Positions 1 to 8,798 of a DNA stretch of 17,999 nt are shown here, one piece after another. This DNA is from Coemansia sp. RSA 922 (lineage: Eukaryota; Kickxellomycota; Kickxellomycetes; Kickxellales; Kickxellaceae): positions 1 to 17,999 of the forward strand of contig JANBQS010000438.1 of the NCBI GenBank assembly GCA_027577415.1, given 5' to 3'. Made by a program: the position numbers and the translations under genes. The notes beneath the pieces are model-generated. The model was not told the origin of the DNA. It ran no database searches and saw nothing but the letters and a program-made list of their open reading frames with translations. Within the stretch, counting starts at the first letter, position 1; every line of letters starts with the position of its first letter.

Positions 1-275
1 TACGTTCCATATGCATCTAGTCGCTCTAGTGTCACTGTTATTGGGTCAAGAGTCTCATCGACCACTCCATATGTCGGTGATTCAACTGAACCGTGGTATC
101 TATAGCTCAAAAAAAAAAACGCAATGGCATTAACAAATCATTCCTCCAAAAAATAAAAAATCAAATCGCTAACACGCAGTATTAGAGTTACTTACCGAGC
201 AATATGGCGATCATGATCACTAGATGTGGTGTAAGAGGACGTCGGCGAGGACGTTACGAGTTCTTCCCGATCCAT
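1..275 (-). CDS. 5' end of an unidentified protein gene (partial, one intron)
   Basis: I do not recognise this gene. On the minus strand an ATG at 275-273 opens an 80-nt exon (275-196) starting MDREELVTSS. It ends at a consensus donor GTAAGT (195-190). A T-rich intron follows, ending in CTATAG at 100, and the second exon (99 to the window edge) stays in frame without a stop for 32 codons. The split codon CG|A joins at phase 2. The visible 59 residues are Ser/Thr-rich at first, then more ordered (segments PTYGVVDETLDPITVTLERL and DAYGT). A pyrimidine-rich leader precedes the ATG, as for other genes here. An ordered segment ending in ERLDAYGT could precede the first membrane helix of an MFS transporter, but that is a guess. 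The splice model rests on open frame, start, donor and acceptor agreeing; no homology supports it. Confidence 0.6.
100..195 (-). other. intron of the left-edge gene
   Basis: This is a 96-nt GT...AG intron inferred from donor GTAAGT and acceptor CTATAG. A long T run lies just before the acceptor and a branch-like TTGTTAATG lies further upstream. It interrupts a codon after its second base. Confidence 0.6.
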
Positions 276-1504
276 ATAAACAAGAGAAATAAAAAAGATA
301 TGGAGGGGGAGAAAAAAAGGTAAAAGAAGAAGAAAAAGCAGAGAAAGTATCACGCGAAAAAAAAGTCTATGCAGGTTGAAATCCTAAAAAAGAAAGAGCA
401 AACGAGTGAATCAAAATAAAAAATCCACTATTTCTTCGTTTCTACACCAAAAAAAAAAAAGAGTCATTGTTGTAGAATAGGCGCAGTCATTTTTTTAACA
501 TACGTATCCAAAAGTAGTCATAATGCATAAAAAAAAAAGAGTACATTGTTATTCTCACTTACCTCAACAATATACACCAAAGACTAGTGACCAAACAGAC
601 TACATTATATAGCTTGATGTTTTTTGTTAGTAGAAATCAAGGAAAGGCGTATCGGTCCTGAACGAAGCAAATCTGGATTAACAAGCACCTGATTTACGTA
701 CACACAGGCTGTGACATTGCAAGTATTAGAGATCTGCATTGAGGAAAAAAAGCGGGGTTCAGATAGTGTGCATGTTTTGGGGAGACAGGGAAAAAAAAAA
801 AAGAAAACAAGTGGATGGGGAAAAAAAGAAAAAAAAATAGTCGCCGACAAATAAACTGAGGGGGGGAAGTGAACCCATGGTACCGGATCGCAAACCATTT
901 GGTCGGTACAGACCCAGAGCCACGGTACCGGTATACACCTCAAAGAGGGGGACAGTCTTTGACAAGCATCCCCCTTTTTAGAGTATATTTTATTTGTGTG
1001 TAGACCATTCCGTTTTTTGTTGTTTTTCCCCTTTCGTTCAACGACGACTTACGTGTAACGGAATAGATAGTGTATAACAAGATTATCGAATAATACAAAA
1101 AAGAAGAAGAAAATAAAAAAAGTATTGAATTCAACAAGGTGATAGAAGGAAAAATAAAAATAAAAGAGAAAAAAGGAAGGAAAAAAAAAAACAGACAGCC
1201 CCTTGACTAGCTGTGACTGACTGACTACCCCCCCATCCACACTTTTTTTTTTTGCTATCGCGTGTGTGCCACAGACATATTCCCCGCGCCGATCCACTAT
1301 ATGTGAATCCCTTCTCTTCTCTTCCCCTCTTTGGAACCCACTTCCGCTGTCACTAGCCTCACTCGGACATTATTACTCCATCCAGCATTTCGGTATCTTA
1401 GGACCAGGGGTCTGGGGAGAGGGAAGTCAACCGACCAGCTGGGATCAATGGACAATCCCGCCTGTATTTGTTGGGGGGAGGAGAGGAGAGAAAAAAATAT
1501 GTAT
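276..1504. other. gene-poor spacer rich in poly(A) runs
   Basis: This spacer holds the upstream region of the left-edge gene and the downstream region of the Doa10-like gene, both on the minus strand. It is dominated by A runs on the plus strand (for example near 450-460, 530-540, 790-800, 1180-1190), so the leader of the minus-strand gene is T/C-rich. Open frames here are homopolymer artefacts (long Phe/Lys stretches) with no recognisable protein. Two related GGTACCGG boxes lie at 875-931 and a (TGAC)3 repeat near 1213-1225. I see no tRNA or other RNA gene. Confidence 0.6.
875..931. repeat. pair of CCAYGGTACCGG boxes
   Basis: CCATGGTACCGG (875-886) and CCACGGTACCGG (920-931) are direct repeats spaced 45 bp start to start. 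Each is built around the palindrome GGTACC. A partial relative, GGTCGGTAC, lies between them (901-909). They sit about 600 bp upstream of the left-edge gene's ATG. A regulatory role is only a possibility. Confidence 0.35.
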
Positions 1505-4500
1505 TTAGTTGATTATATGCTCGCCAGCAACAGCCTCATACTCGTCAACCGGTCGATTAGCTTGCAAATTATGCAAACGTTGGCCAACCAAGTACACGCG
1601 ATCTCTAGCCAACCGAGTCCAACGCTTATACAACAAGCACGCACGCCAAACAGCAGCCGAGGTGACACACAAAAGCAAAAAGGTCTTGCTAGCGAATGCC
1701 AATAGAGCAATATCGTCGAGCGCAACAATCCGCGCAAAACTTGTTGCTGTCAACTGGTCATATCGCCATAGCATAGCAGCGGCCAGAGCAAACGGAACAG
1801 CAGCAATAGTAAGCGACGCCAAAATAACTGGTACGGCAAAGACCCACACGGCTCTCCACACATGCCACTGGTGCGGAGCGCCAGTAAACATGCGTTCCAG
1901 CTCGCGCGAAATACGCCAGTCGGAGAAGAATCGCAGGACCGAGTGGGCTATCCACACATGCATTAGACTGAACATCCAATTGCGCACCATAGCAGTGACC
2001 AAGCCCCTGCCCAGCGGCACCTCGGGGCTCTCCAGTATCCGCCGGACGACTACTACCACGTATACTTCAATGACCAGACTGTAGGCCAGTGGGACGGCGC
2101 CCAGGAACGCGGCACATACGACACTAAGCTTCCAAAAAGCCGTCCACGCCCGACGTCCGCCACGGATGAGGGCAGCAGCGTTGCCTTCGCCACCCGCGTT
2201 GGCAATGACTGCTACAAGCTCAGCAACGCGCACAGCGAGAGCGCAGCTAATAACCACACACAGCATGCCGACACCCAGCGCAAACACATTGCTAGTCGGA
2301 TCGTCCATGTTCACGCGGCGACAAACCCAGGGTCCAACAGCTAGCGCCAGCATCAGCACAGCAACGCCGACAACAGCTATGGCGATCCAGCCCAGACCGA
2401 TAAACATGCCTAGGCGCAGGCGCAGGCCAGGCGGGGCATAGACGACGGTGTGGTCCTCGCGCTTGAATCTCTGGTCGCGGTAGCTGCTTTCTGGCGCAGG
2501 AGCTGGCAGCAGGGCTGGATCGATCAGTCCCGAAGCACGAATATCAGGGTGATCCGCAGCCTCGTAGTCATGGCGGGTGCTGACGGGACGCCCATGCTCA
2601 TCAATAGGCACCAGCATGCGACGGCCAGCGACAACAGGCACTGTGTCAATGGCTGGCACCCGCAGGTTGCTGCCGTCCAAGACAAACACCACCGATGATC
2701 CGACCAGCGCGCGGTCAATGGCGGCCTGCAAGTGATCGCGGTATTCACGTGTCGGCAGGGCCCACTCCACGGGTCCAGCACGTGCCAAGTCTAAATAGCG
2801 GAACTCGGCAAAGGCAGTGCGTACCGCATCGGTGGGGGCGCACAGCCGCGCAACGCAGCTGGGCAGCCAGGGCGCAGCAGGCATGGCCCACCGGCCCTCG
2901 TCCATGACGTCGCGGTCGCCCAGCATAAACTCCGACAGCCGAGCGACGCGCGCCGCCACGCGCCACCACCGATTGAACACGGCCTGCGCCACAGCGAACG
3001 GCTTTCCCCAGGCAACGGCCAGCGGCAGCAAAAAGGCCACCCAGGCGTACAAGTGAGGCGGAAGCGAGTCGTCGCCCAGACCAGCCCAGGTAATGGGGAG
3101 CATTCCCTCGGGCGCCACGCGGGCGGCCATGTGAGCCGGCACCAAGACGCAGGCGGCGATGATGGTGCAGTACATGATGGCGCTGCGGCCGATCTTGTAC
3201 TGCTGCGGCACCATGCGGTCCTCGAGGATCTCGCGCATGGGGTGGAACTCCGGGTCATTCGGGTCGCGGATGAACCACAGCACGCCGGGCCGCAGCACCT
3301 GGCGGCAGTACAGAACAAAGCGGGCAAAGTGGATCATGAACCCGAGTCCGACCATCCAGTACACGACGATGCGGGCCCACGGCCAGCCGCCGCCCGCCCA
3401 CAGCGCCGGCTGCAGCACCGGCCCCAGCGACGATGCCATGCAGTATCCGCACAGCGCGGGGAACAGCGCCAGCTCGACCAGGATAAAGTACGCGATTTTG
3501 GCCATCAAAACAACCACCCGCGCCTGCGCATACGTCACCGTTCGACGCAGGCTGCGCGGCGCATACGCCACCAGCACCCACGCCAGGGCGATCAGCACGA
3601 CGTGGCCGGTGCCGATCATCGCCAGCCGCTCGCCCAGCGTCGCCCCGCCCGTCGCCCGCTGCAGCCACGCCGCCGCACGGTCGACGGGCACGCCCCACCG
3701 CACAAAGCGCCGCCACACGTCGCGCTCGCCCTCCGTAATCCCCGACAAATACGCCGAATCAAGCGCCGCCACTTCGGGCAGGGTTGGCGTGGGCGTGACG
3801 CTGGCGCTGACCCAGGGGAACAGCACTTGCATTGCCCACGACTGCTGCACGCGCTGCAGCACCGCCGCCGAGCCGAGCTGGTCCCACAGCTTGACGTCGG
3901 CTCGCAGCGCCCCGCGCATGCCTGGCACGAGGAATGCGAGCACTGGGCCGAGCATGTTGACGCTGATCTCGGCAATGGGCAGCAGTCGGTCAAGCACAAA
4001 CTCGCTGACGGTGTCGACGGCAGTGGTGCAAGCGTACACGGCGTAAAGCGCCCACCGTATGGGATTCAGCAGCACAAACCTGCGCCCGATGATAAAGGGA
4101 ATCCACGCCAGGCATGCCAGCACCAGGCTGACCATCGACCACACAAGCACAAAATACTGCGCAGCGTCCATCGCTCGCCCGCGGAATCCCATTGCCTCCA
4201 GCACTCCCTCGCCCATCTCAGGGTCGCCAAAGTTGTCCTCGTCATCAGCCGCCGCAGGGGCAGCATTAGCAGCAGCAGGCATGGGCTGCGCGGGAGCAAT
4301 TGGCACTGGCTCTGCAGGAGCAATTACTTCAGCCTCCACCGCTTCTTCTACGTGGTCTTCTTCTTCTACATGGTCATCCTCTACGTTGTCTTCTTCCACG
4401 TTGTCTTCTTCTACATTGTCGTCTTCGCGCCGAGCATTGGGCATAATTCCCGCGCCAAAGTCTAACAGCCCCTCGTAGTACTCGCGTCGCATACGCTGAC

Positions 4501-5952
4501 GTAGCGCATATCGCCACCTGGCATCGTCGTCATCAACCTCGCCGTCATCAACCTCGCCGCCATCAACCTCGCCGCCATCAACCTCGCCGCCATCGCTGCC
4601 CGAGTCGCTAGCCGGATGGAAGCCAACTCTTGCTGGGATTCCACGCGAGCTCTCGGATGTAAAAGTAGGCGGCGGCGTACTACCTGCATCGCGTACCATA
4701 AAAGTGGCGCCTTGCGATGACGACTCGCTGCTAGTCACCAATGACCAAGCGTTGTCACCCTCATCCGCATACTCGTCATCTTGCAACCCAAACGAGTCGT
4801 GGTTTCTAGCAGACGCGCTTGGTTCTGATTGGTCGCTGTTGCTGACGCTGTGTCGACGTATGGGCACAGGCTGCTCATCTGGCAGGTGGTCGTCAAGAAG
4901 AGCAAGACGTTCGAATAGTGGCCGATAGTGTGGGTTCTCGACAACGACTGGCTGAGCATGTACAACATTGGGTGGCGGTGGCGGTGGTAGCTCTGGCTCA
5001 GGCATTGGCTCCAATACCTGTGCTTGAGCGTCAAGAACAGGATCGTCGACAAAGTTTTCCTGCACGGGAGCATTGGCATAAATCCAGTCACGCAAGATAA
5101 ACAGCGCCATAAACAGGACGATTGTAACCACAGTAACCACTCCGCCTTCGATCCATTTGGCCATCAGCTCAGCGACAGAGTCCACAGCCTCATCTATCCA
5201 CTCGTCAGATACGCTTACTCCAAGTGCCCTGCTAAGCACCTGAGCGCTGGGCTTGATCACCAGTCGTGTTGACATATATAAAACAAGCGCCGTAGTCTTG
5301 GCTCCGTCCAGTACTCCTGTGCGCGAGACAATAGGCGTCACCGTGTTGTTTGTAAGTGCAAATTGGTACCATTCGTGCCACGACGAAAACCCGACAAACC
5401 GCACTGACGCTGAGCTGACAGCGTAAACAACAGCCTCAGCTGCATTATTCAGATTGTCAGCGCTGTCGTCAGCAATAGGCGCAGACGACTGCCCGCCGCT
5501 CCAAAAGTAAAAGCGAGTCATCCAGTAGACGATATACGGTAGTAGCAAGAACCACACTGCCAATACAAGGACCCCTCGAGTCACAAACAAAATAGTCCGC
5601 GCTACGTTGCTCAGCATTTGCCGCACAATTATGCTCTTTGGAATCGTCTCGGGCATATTGGGATCATACACAGGTGTGAACGCGTATTCGTGTTTGCATA
5701 GCTCGCAGTATCTTTTGTTGCTGTGTGCGAGCCACTCTTCTAGGCAGTCCTGGTGTACGTATTTAATGCTGCCTGAGCATCGGCATGGGTAGAACAGCGG
5801 TTCCTCCTCCGTCGCCTCGCCACGACAGACTCGGCAAATTGCCACTACACTTGACAAAAAAATTAATAGTCTGCTTTAGTAATTTCGAGTGTATACATAA
5901 AGCCACTTGCGTGCGTACATGCTGTAAAGTACATACCTTCGTCATGATCCAT
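1505..5952 (-). CDS. DOA10: Doa10/MARCH6-family RING-CH E3 ubiquitin ligase
   Basis: This encodes a polytopic ER/inner nuclear membrane E3 of ER-associated degradation. The family works with Ubc6 and Ubc7 on misfolded membrane and cytosolic proteins. The model is 1451 residues in two exons. Residues 9-55 form a C4HC3 RING-CH (C9, C12, C26, C28, H36, C39, C52, C55). Many hydrophobic helices follow, beginning about residue 85. The TEB4-Doa10 core around residues 770-900 is recognisable, with ELALFPALCGYC and LRPGVLWFIRDPNDPEF (G859). The C-terminus carries YLVGQRLHN, matching the conserved C-terminal element of the family (N1431). An acidic, repeat-containing cytosolic loop spans roughly 270-550. 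At 1451 residues it is somewhat longer than the yeast protein (about 1300) and far longer than animal MARCH6 (about 900). The long exon has no in-frame ATG before the RING, only TTG. The start was therefore taken from a 16-nt exon at 5952-5937 (MDHDE), spliced by GTATGT...GTAG. Confidence 0.93.
4342..4427 (-). repeat. 15-bp tandem repeats encoding EEDNV-type acidic units
   Basis: Imperfect 15-bp units inside the Doa10-like gene encode successive EEDNV, EEDNV, EDDHV and EEEDHV pentads in the acidic loop. The frame is kept because the unit length is a multiple of three. Confidence 0.8.
4531..4593 (-). repeat. 15-bp tandem repeats encoding DGGEV units
   Basis: Four nearly identical 15-bp units (CATCAACCTCGCCGC on the plus strand) encode DGGEV repeats in the same acidic loop of the Doa10-like protein. 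Near-identity at the DNA level suggests recent expansion by slippage or unequal exchange. Confidence 0.85.
5845..5936 (-). other. intron 1 of the Doa10-like gene
   Basis: This 92-nt intron has donor GTATGT (5936-5931), branch-like TTACTAAA about 35 nt before the acceptor, a T run, and acceptor GTGTAG ending at 5845. Joining the codon G|TG gives MDHDEVAICRVC. This places an ATG five codons before the first RING residues, where no ATG exists without splicing. Confidence 0.8.
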
Positions 5953-6167
5953 TGTGGTCTATGTATACGCCCTTGTCTTGTATTAAAAACGACACAATAA
6001 GATTAGTAAATGTAAATTTGAAAGAAAAAGGCAGTTTGATTGAAAAATGACAAAAAGAAAAGAATAGTAATTAAAAAAGAACACAAGAGCTTACTGACTG
6101 CGCCCCAGTGTTTTGTCTTGTGACTCTTGCATTTTAATCTGATCACCTCGAAAATTTGGGCTATGGT
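5953..6167 (-). promoter_or_regulatory. short spacer: upstream region of the Doa10-like gene, 3' end of the acyltransferase gene
   Basis: This 215-bp AT-rich interval must contain both the 3' end of the upstream acyltransferase transcript and the promoter of the Doa10-like gene, both on the minus strand. No clear TATA box or terminator motif is visible. Confidence 0.5.
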
Positions 6168-7610
6168 TTAAAAAATAAAGTCGGCGTACTTGGCCAGATC
6201 CTCATCCTGCTTCAGGTACTCAAAGTTGGCATCGGGGTAGTTGAAGATCAAGTCAACTCCGCCGTCCTGGTAGTTGGGGTACAGGCGAGCCATCCCTTCC
6301 TTGACATAGTAGTCAAAGCTCAAAACCTCGGGCTGTCCGAATCCAAAATCAATAGTGCGGAACGGCATGTAGCGCAAGGCAGACAGTCCAAAGTACGACG
6401 TCTGTGGCGAATTACACAAGGTAAAGCTCGCTATGTACAGTAAGCCCAAATTGGTCTCGATAGTATGCATGACGGCCTTTGTATACTCGCTGCCGACCAT
6501 TGAGCTATACTCCTTGATCGCCGTTGCCAAATCCTTGTACGAGCTGCTGACGACCGTTTGGGTAGGCAGTGGGGCGACAGTAGTACACGAGATATTGCCA
6601 GTAAAATTAACTGGCATATTGGCGCGAAGACGGCCGTCGTAGGCGACAACGACATACGAAATTTGAGGCGGCATGGCGTATACCAGAGTATTGGCACGCA
6701 CCATAGCCTGGGCGCACAGCGCTGTCAATGCCATATTAACGGTCTGCGTCTTATCAATGTCTTGGCGCATGCGCTCTAGGTTAGTCGGGGTAAAGTGCAT
6801 CAAATGCTGGTCCTCGTAAGTGGGCAAGTCGGGCGAGGCAATTAGAACTGGGGCGATGTTTGCGGGAAACTCCATCAGCAGTGGCGGCACATTCTCCTTA
6901 AAGTGGCGGATAAAGGGAGGGTCGACGGGCTCGATGCTGTCAAAGTAACTTTGCATCTCCGTACGGCTAGTGACTGGTGGCTGAGCGAGCTGGCAGTCAG
7001 AGTTGCCAGTGCTGTGCAAGTGGCGGGCATACTCGGCCCAGTGGTTCATAAAGGTTATCATCCCGGAGCCATCAAACAGTACATGCGAGAGCGAGTATGC
7101 CAGTCCTACGTAATCGCTGTTCTTGAATCGCAAAACTTGGATAATTGCTGCCGAGTGGTCCTTGTGGTACGTCGCCCTGGGCAGCCTGCTCACGCCACTC
7201 TCGCGATAGAATCGCTTAATGTCAAAGAACTTGACATTGCTGCTCTCCTTGGATGCAGTATTTGGGCGCATACTCATAAAGGCGTCGGCTGGATGGTCAA
7301 CGTGGATCTCTGCAATATCAGGCATGCACAAGTTGGCCGGGTCGACAGACATGACAGCTTGACCCTGGCTGTTGACAGTAGGCCGGCCCACGATCATTGG
7401 GTAGTGGTCGACAACAAGCTGTAGGAAGCTATGGCGGAGCAAGTCGAAGCTCATGAACTCTCCTTCGGCTTGGCAAGTATTCTTGTAAAAGTAAAGCCCA
7501 TCGACAGTTATTCCAAACTGAGCCAAGTCCAGCGTTGTTAGCTCTAGATCTTGTGGCTTGATGCCAGCCAGCAAGTCGTTGTCGCTTTTAGTTGCGTCAG
7601 AACCAAGCAT
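6168..7610 (-). CDS. BAHD-family acyl-CoA-dependent acyltransferase
   Basis: This is an intronless 480-residue protein of the Transferase family (PF02458-like), which moves acyl groups from CoA thioesters to alcohols or amines. The catalytic HxxxDG is HVLFDG, with H176, D180 and G181. The structural DFGWG motif appears as DFGFG (421-425), with Phe for Trp. Both lie where the family expects, at mid-protein and near the C-terminus, and the length matches the usual 430-500 residues. There is no signal peptide or membrane helix, so it is probably cytosolic. A longer in-frame reading starts at 7718, but its extra 36 residues (FFFSSRHSSLLFFLTF) translate a pyrimidine-rich leader, so I start at the ATG at 7610. 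The substrate cannot be deduced. The neighbouring genes are housekeeping, so there is no support for a biosynthetic cluster. Confidence 0.88.
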   Translation of the reverse strand: MLGSDATKSDNDLLAGIKPQDLELTTLDLAQFGITVDGLYFYKNTCQAEGEFMSFDLLRHSFLQLVVDHYPMIVGRPTVNSQGQAVMSVDPANLCMPDIAEIHVDHPADAFMSMRPNTASKESSNVKFFDIKRFYRESGVSRLPRATYHKDHSAAIIQVLRFKNSDYVGLAYSLSHVLFDGSGMITFMNHWAEYARHLHSTGNSDCQLAQPPVTSRTEMQSYFDSIEPVDPPFIRHFKENVPPLLMEFPANIAPVLIASPDLPTYEDQHLMHFTPTNLERMRQDIDKTQTVNMALTALCAQAMVRANTLVYAMPPQISYVVVAYDGRLRANMPVNFTGNISCTTVAPLPTQTVVSSSYKDLATAIKEYSSMVGSEYTKAVMHTIETNLGLLYIASFTLCNSPQTSYFGLSALRYMPFRTIDFGFGQPEVLSFDYYVKEGMARLYPNYQDGGVDLIFNYPDANFEYLKQDEDLAKYADFIF

Positions 7611-7959
7611 AATGATAAAAGTAAGAAAAAAAAGAAGAGAAGAATGGCGAGAAGAAAAAAAGAAGGAACCAAGATGCTCTTTATCTTTTGAACAAGCTAA
7701 AATAGGTGGCCAAGCCATTATTTATTCGACATTGCGCCATGCAATTAAAAAAAAACCATTGTATTGACATGTGTGGCTTTTTTTTTCTTCCTAAATTGGA
7801 AGTGGCGTATACAGTCTGATTCGACTCGATTAGCCAATCCAGCTCGGCTCGGCTCGGCCCGGCCAGCACCAGCCCAAGCGTGACGAATGGCTGAGAAAGT
7901 TCCACCATTCTCTCTCCAATTATCAATTTTCTTTGAAGCATATTAAATAGAATAGCGAA
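7611..7959. promoter_or_regulatory. divergent promoter region, acyltransferase / UEV
   Basis: This 349-bp interval separates two divergently transcribed genes. Purine-rich sequence on the plus strand (7620-7675) forms the CT-rich leader of the minus-strand acyltransferase. A T run at about 7778-7787 lies upstream of the plus-strand UEV. In between is a short CGGCT tandem (about 7838-7863, CTCGGCTCGGCTCGG). No TATA box is evident. I see no coding sequence here. Confidence 0.6.
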
Positions 7960-8759
7960 ATGTACGCATCGACGTCTGGAAGTACGTGTCATTTGCTTTA
8001 ACCGCCACAGAGAATATTCTAGATTGCGCTAGCTGCTGCTAATTATTATTGTTATTTTGTTGCCAATTTGCTACATGTAGAACCTAGAAACTTTCGGCTG
8101 CTGGACGAACTCGAAAAGTCGGAGAAAGGAGTCAGCGACGGCTCGTGCACATACGGTCTAGAGAACGCAGAAGATGACATCTATATGGTCAATTGGGTTG
8201 CGTCGATATTGGGACCACACAATACACAATTTCAGAACCGCATCTACACGGTGAAGCTAACGTGCGGCATGGATTACCCCAAGGTCCCGCCAACTGTGGT
8301 TTTCGAGACCAAGATCAACCTTGGTGACGTGGTCAAGGCTGATGGCACCGTTGACCCGAAGAAGCTCGAGATCTTGAACAAGTGGGAGCCTACGAGCAGC
8401 CACACTCTGCTATCTGTGCTTATCGGCCTGCGCCAGCTAATGGGAAGGGATCCGCACCGCAAGTCTATACAGCCTGAAGAGGGCACTAAGTATGCCGACA
8501 AGAAGACCGACGGCGTGCAAGTGGGCAGGTGAGTCTTGTTTTTTTTTTTGTTTACAATTTTCCCCCCCTATAAACACGACAAGCTCTTCCATTAAAAAAA
8601 AAAACTATGTGGGGAAGTCAGTCAGGGGTTTGGAAAATACGTGGGCCGATTGCTTGGCACTGCCCCTTCTTTTCTTCTCTGCGTTTTGTCAATTTATATT
8701 TCAGTCGAATTTACTTTTCACCCTTCTCTTTTAGCCCGCCTGGCGGACTACCTACTTAA
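7960..8759 (+). CDS. MMS2: ubiquitin E2 variant (UEV), Mms2/UBE2V-like, three-exon model
   Basis: This is the non-catalytic E2-like partner of Ubc13. The heterodimer builds K63-linked ubiquitin chains in DNA-damage tolerance and signalling. The main exon (8081-8528) carries PRNFRLLDELEKSEKG, the SCTYGLEN and ILGP segments, the YP..PP motif (DYPKVPPTVVF) and KINL. There is no cysteine at the E2 active-site position, as expected for a UEV. The main exon lacks an ATG. A 22-nt first exon, ATG at 7960 to 7981 (MYASTSG), joins through donor GTACGT and acceptor TGTAG to give MYASTSGKPRNF, closely matching the animal UBE2V start. The 3' end is less certain. Reading through gives a stop at 8530-8532, but a consensus donor GTGAGT overlaps that stop, and splicing to TTTTAG at 8734 gives a short tail SPPGGLPT and stop at 8757-8759 (164 residues). 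The CDS is exons 7960-7981, 8081-8528 and 8735-8759. Confidence 0.88.
7982..8080 (+). other. UEV intron 1
   Basis: This 99-nt intron has donor GTACGT, a branch-like CTGCTAAT and acceptor CATGTAG. It splits a Lys codon after its first base (A|AA). It is supported by the perfect restoration of a UBE2V-like N-terminus. Confidence 0.85.
8529..8734 (+). other. probable UEV intron 2
   Basis: This 206-nt candidate has donor CAG|GTGAGT and acceptor CTCTTTTAG. An alternative acceptor, TATTTCAG at 8704, leads into the same frame. If it is not spliced, the interval is simply the 3' region of the UEV gene and the promoter of the next gene. Confidence 0.55.
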
Positions 8760-8798
8760 TTTATCGACATTTACGCGCACATTGTTGTAGTGAACACA

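Noticed and set aside
605..1297. Minus-strand open frames in the left spacer
   Set aside because: They consist of homopolymer-driven Phe/Ser/Leu or Lys runs, some begin at non-ATG codons, and none resembles a protein.
3053..4465. 470-codon plus-strand open frame
   Set aside because: It lies antisense to the Doa10-like gene in GC-rich sequence, is His/Gln/Arg-rich, has no recognisable domain, and the opposite strand is clearly coding.
7611..7718. 36-residue N-terminal extension of the acyltransferase
   Set aside because: It translates a pyrimidine-rich leader into Phe/Ser/Leu; the family body starts well at the ATG at 7610.
8790..8798. GTG start for AMSH
   Set aside because: Nuclear genes rarely start at GTG, and an ATG follows three codons later.
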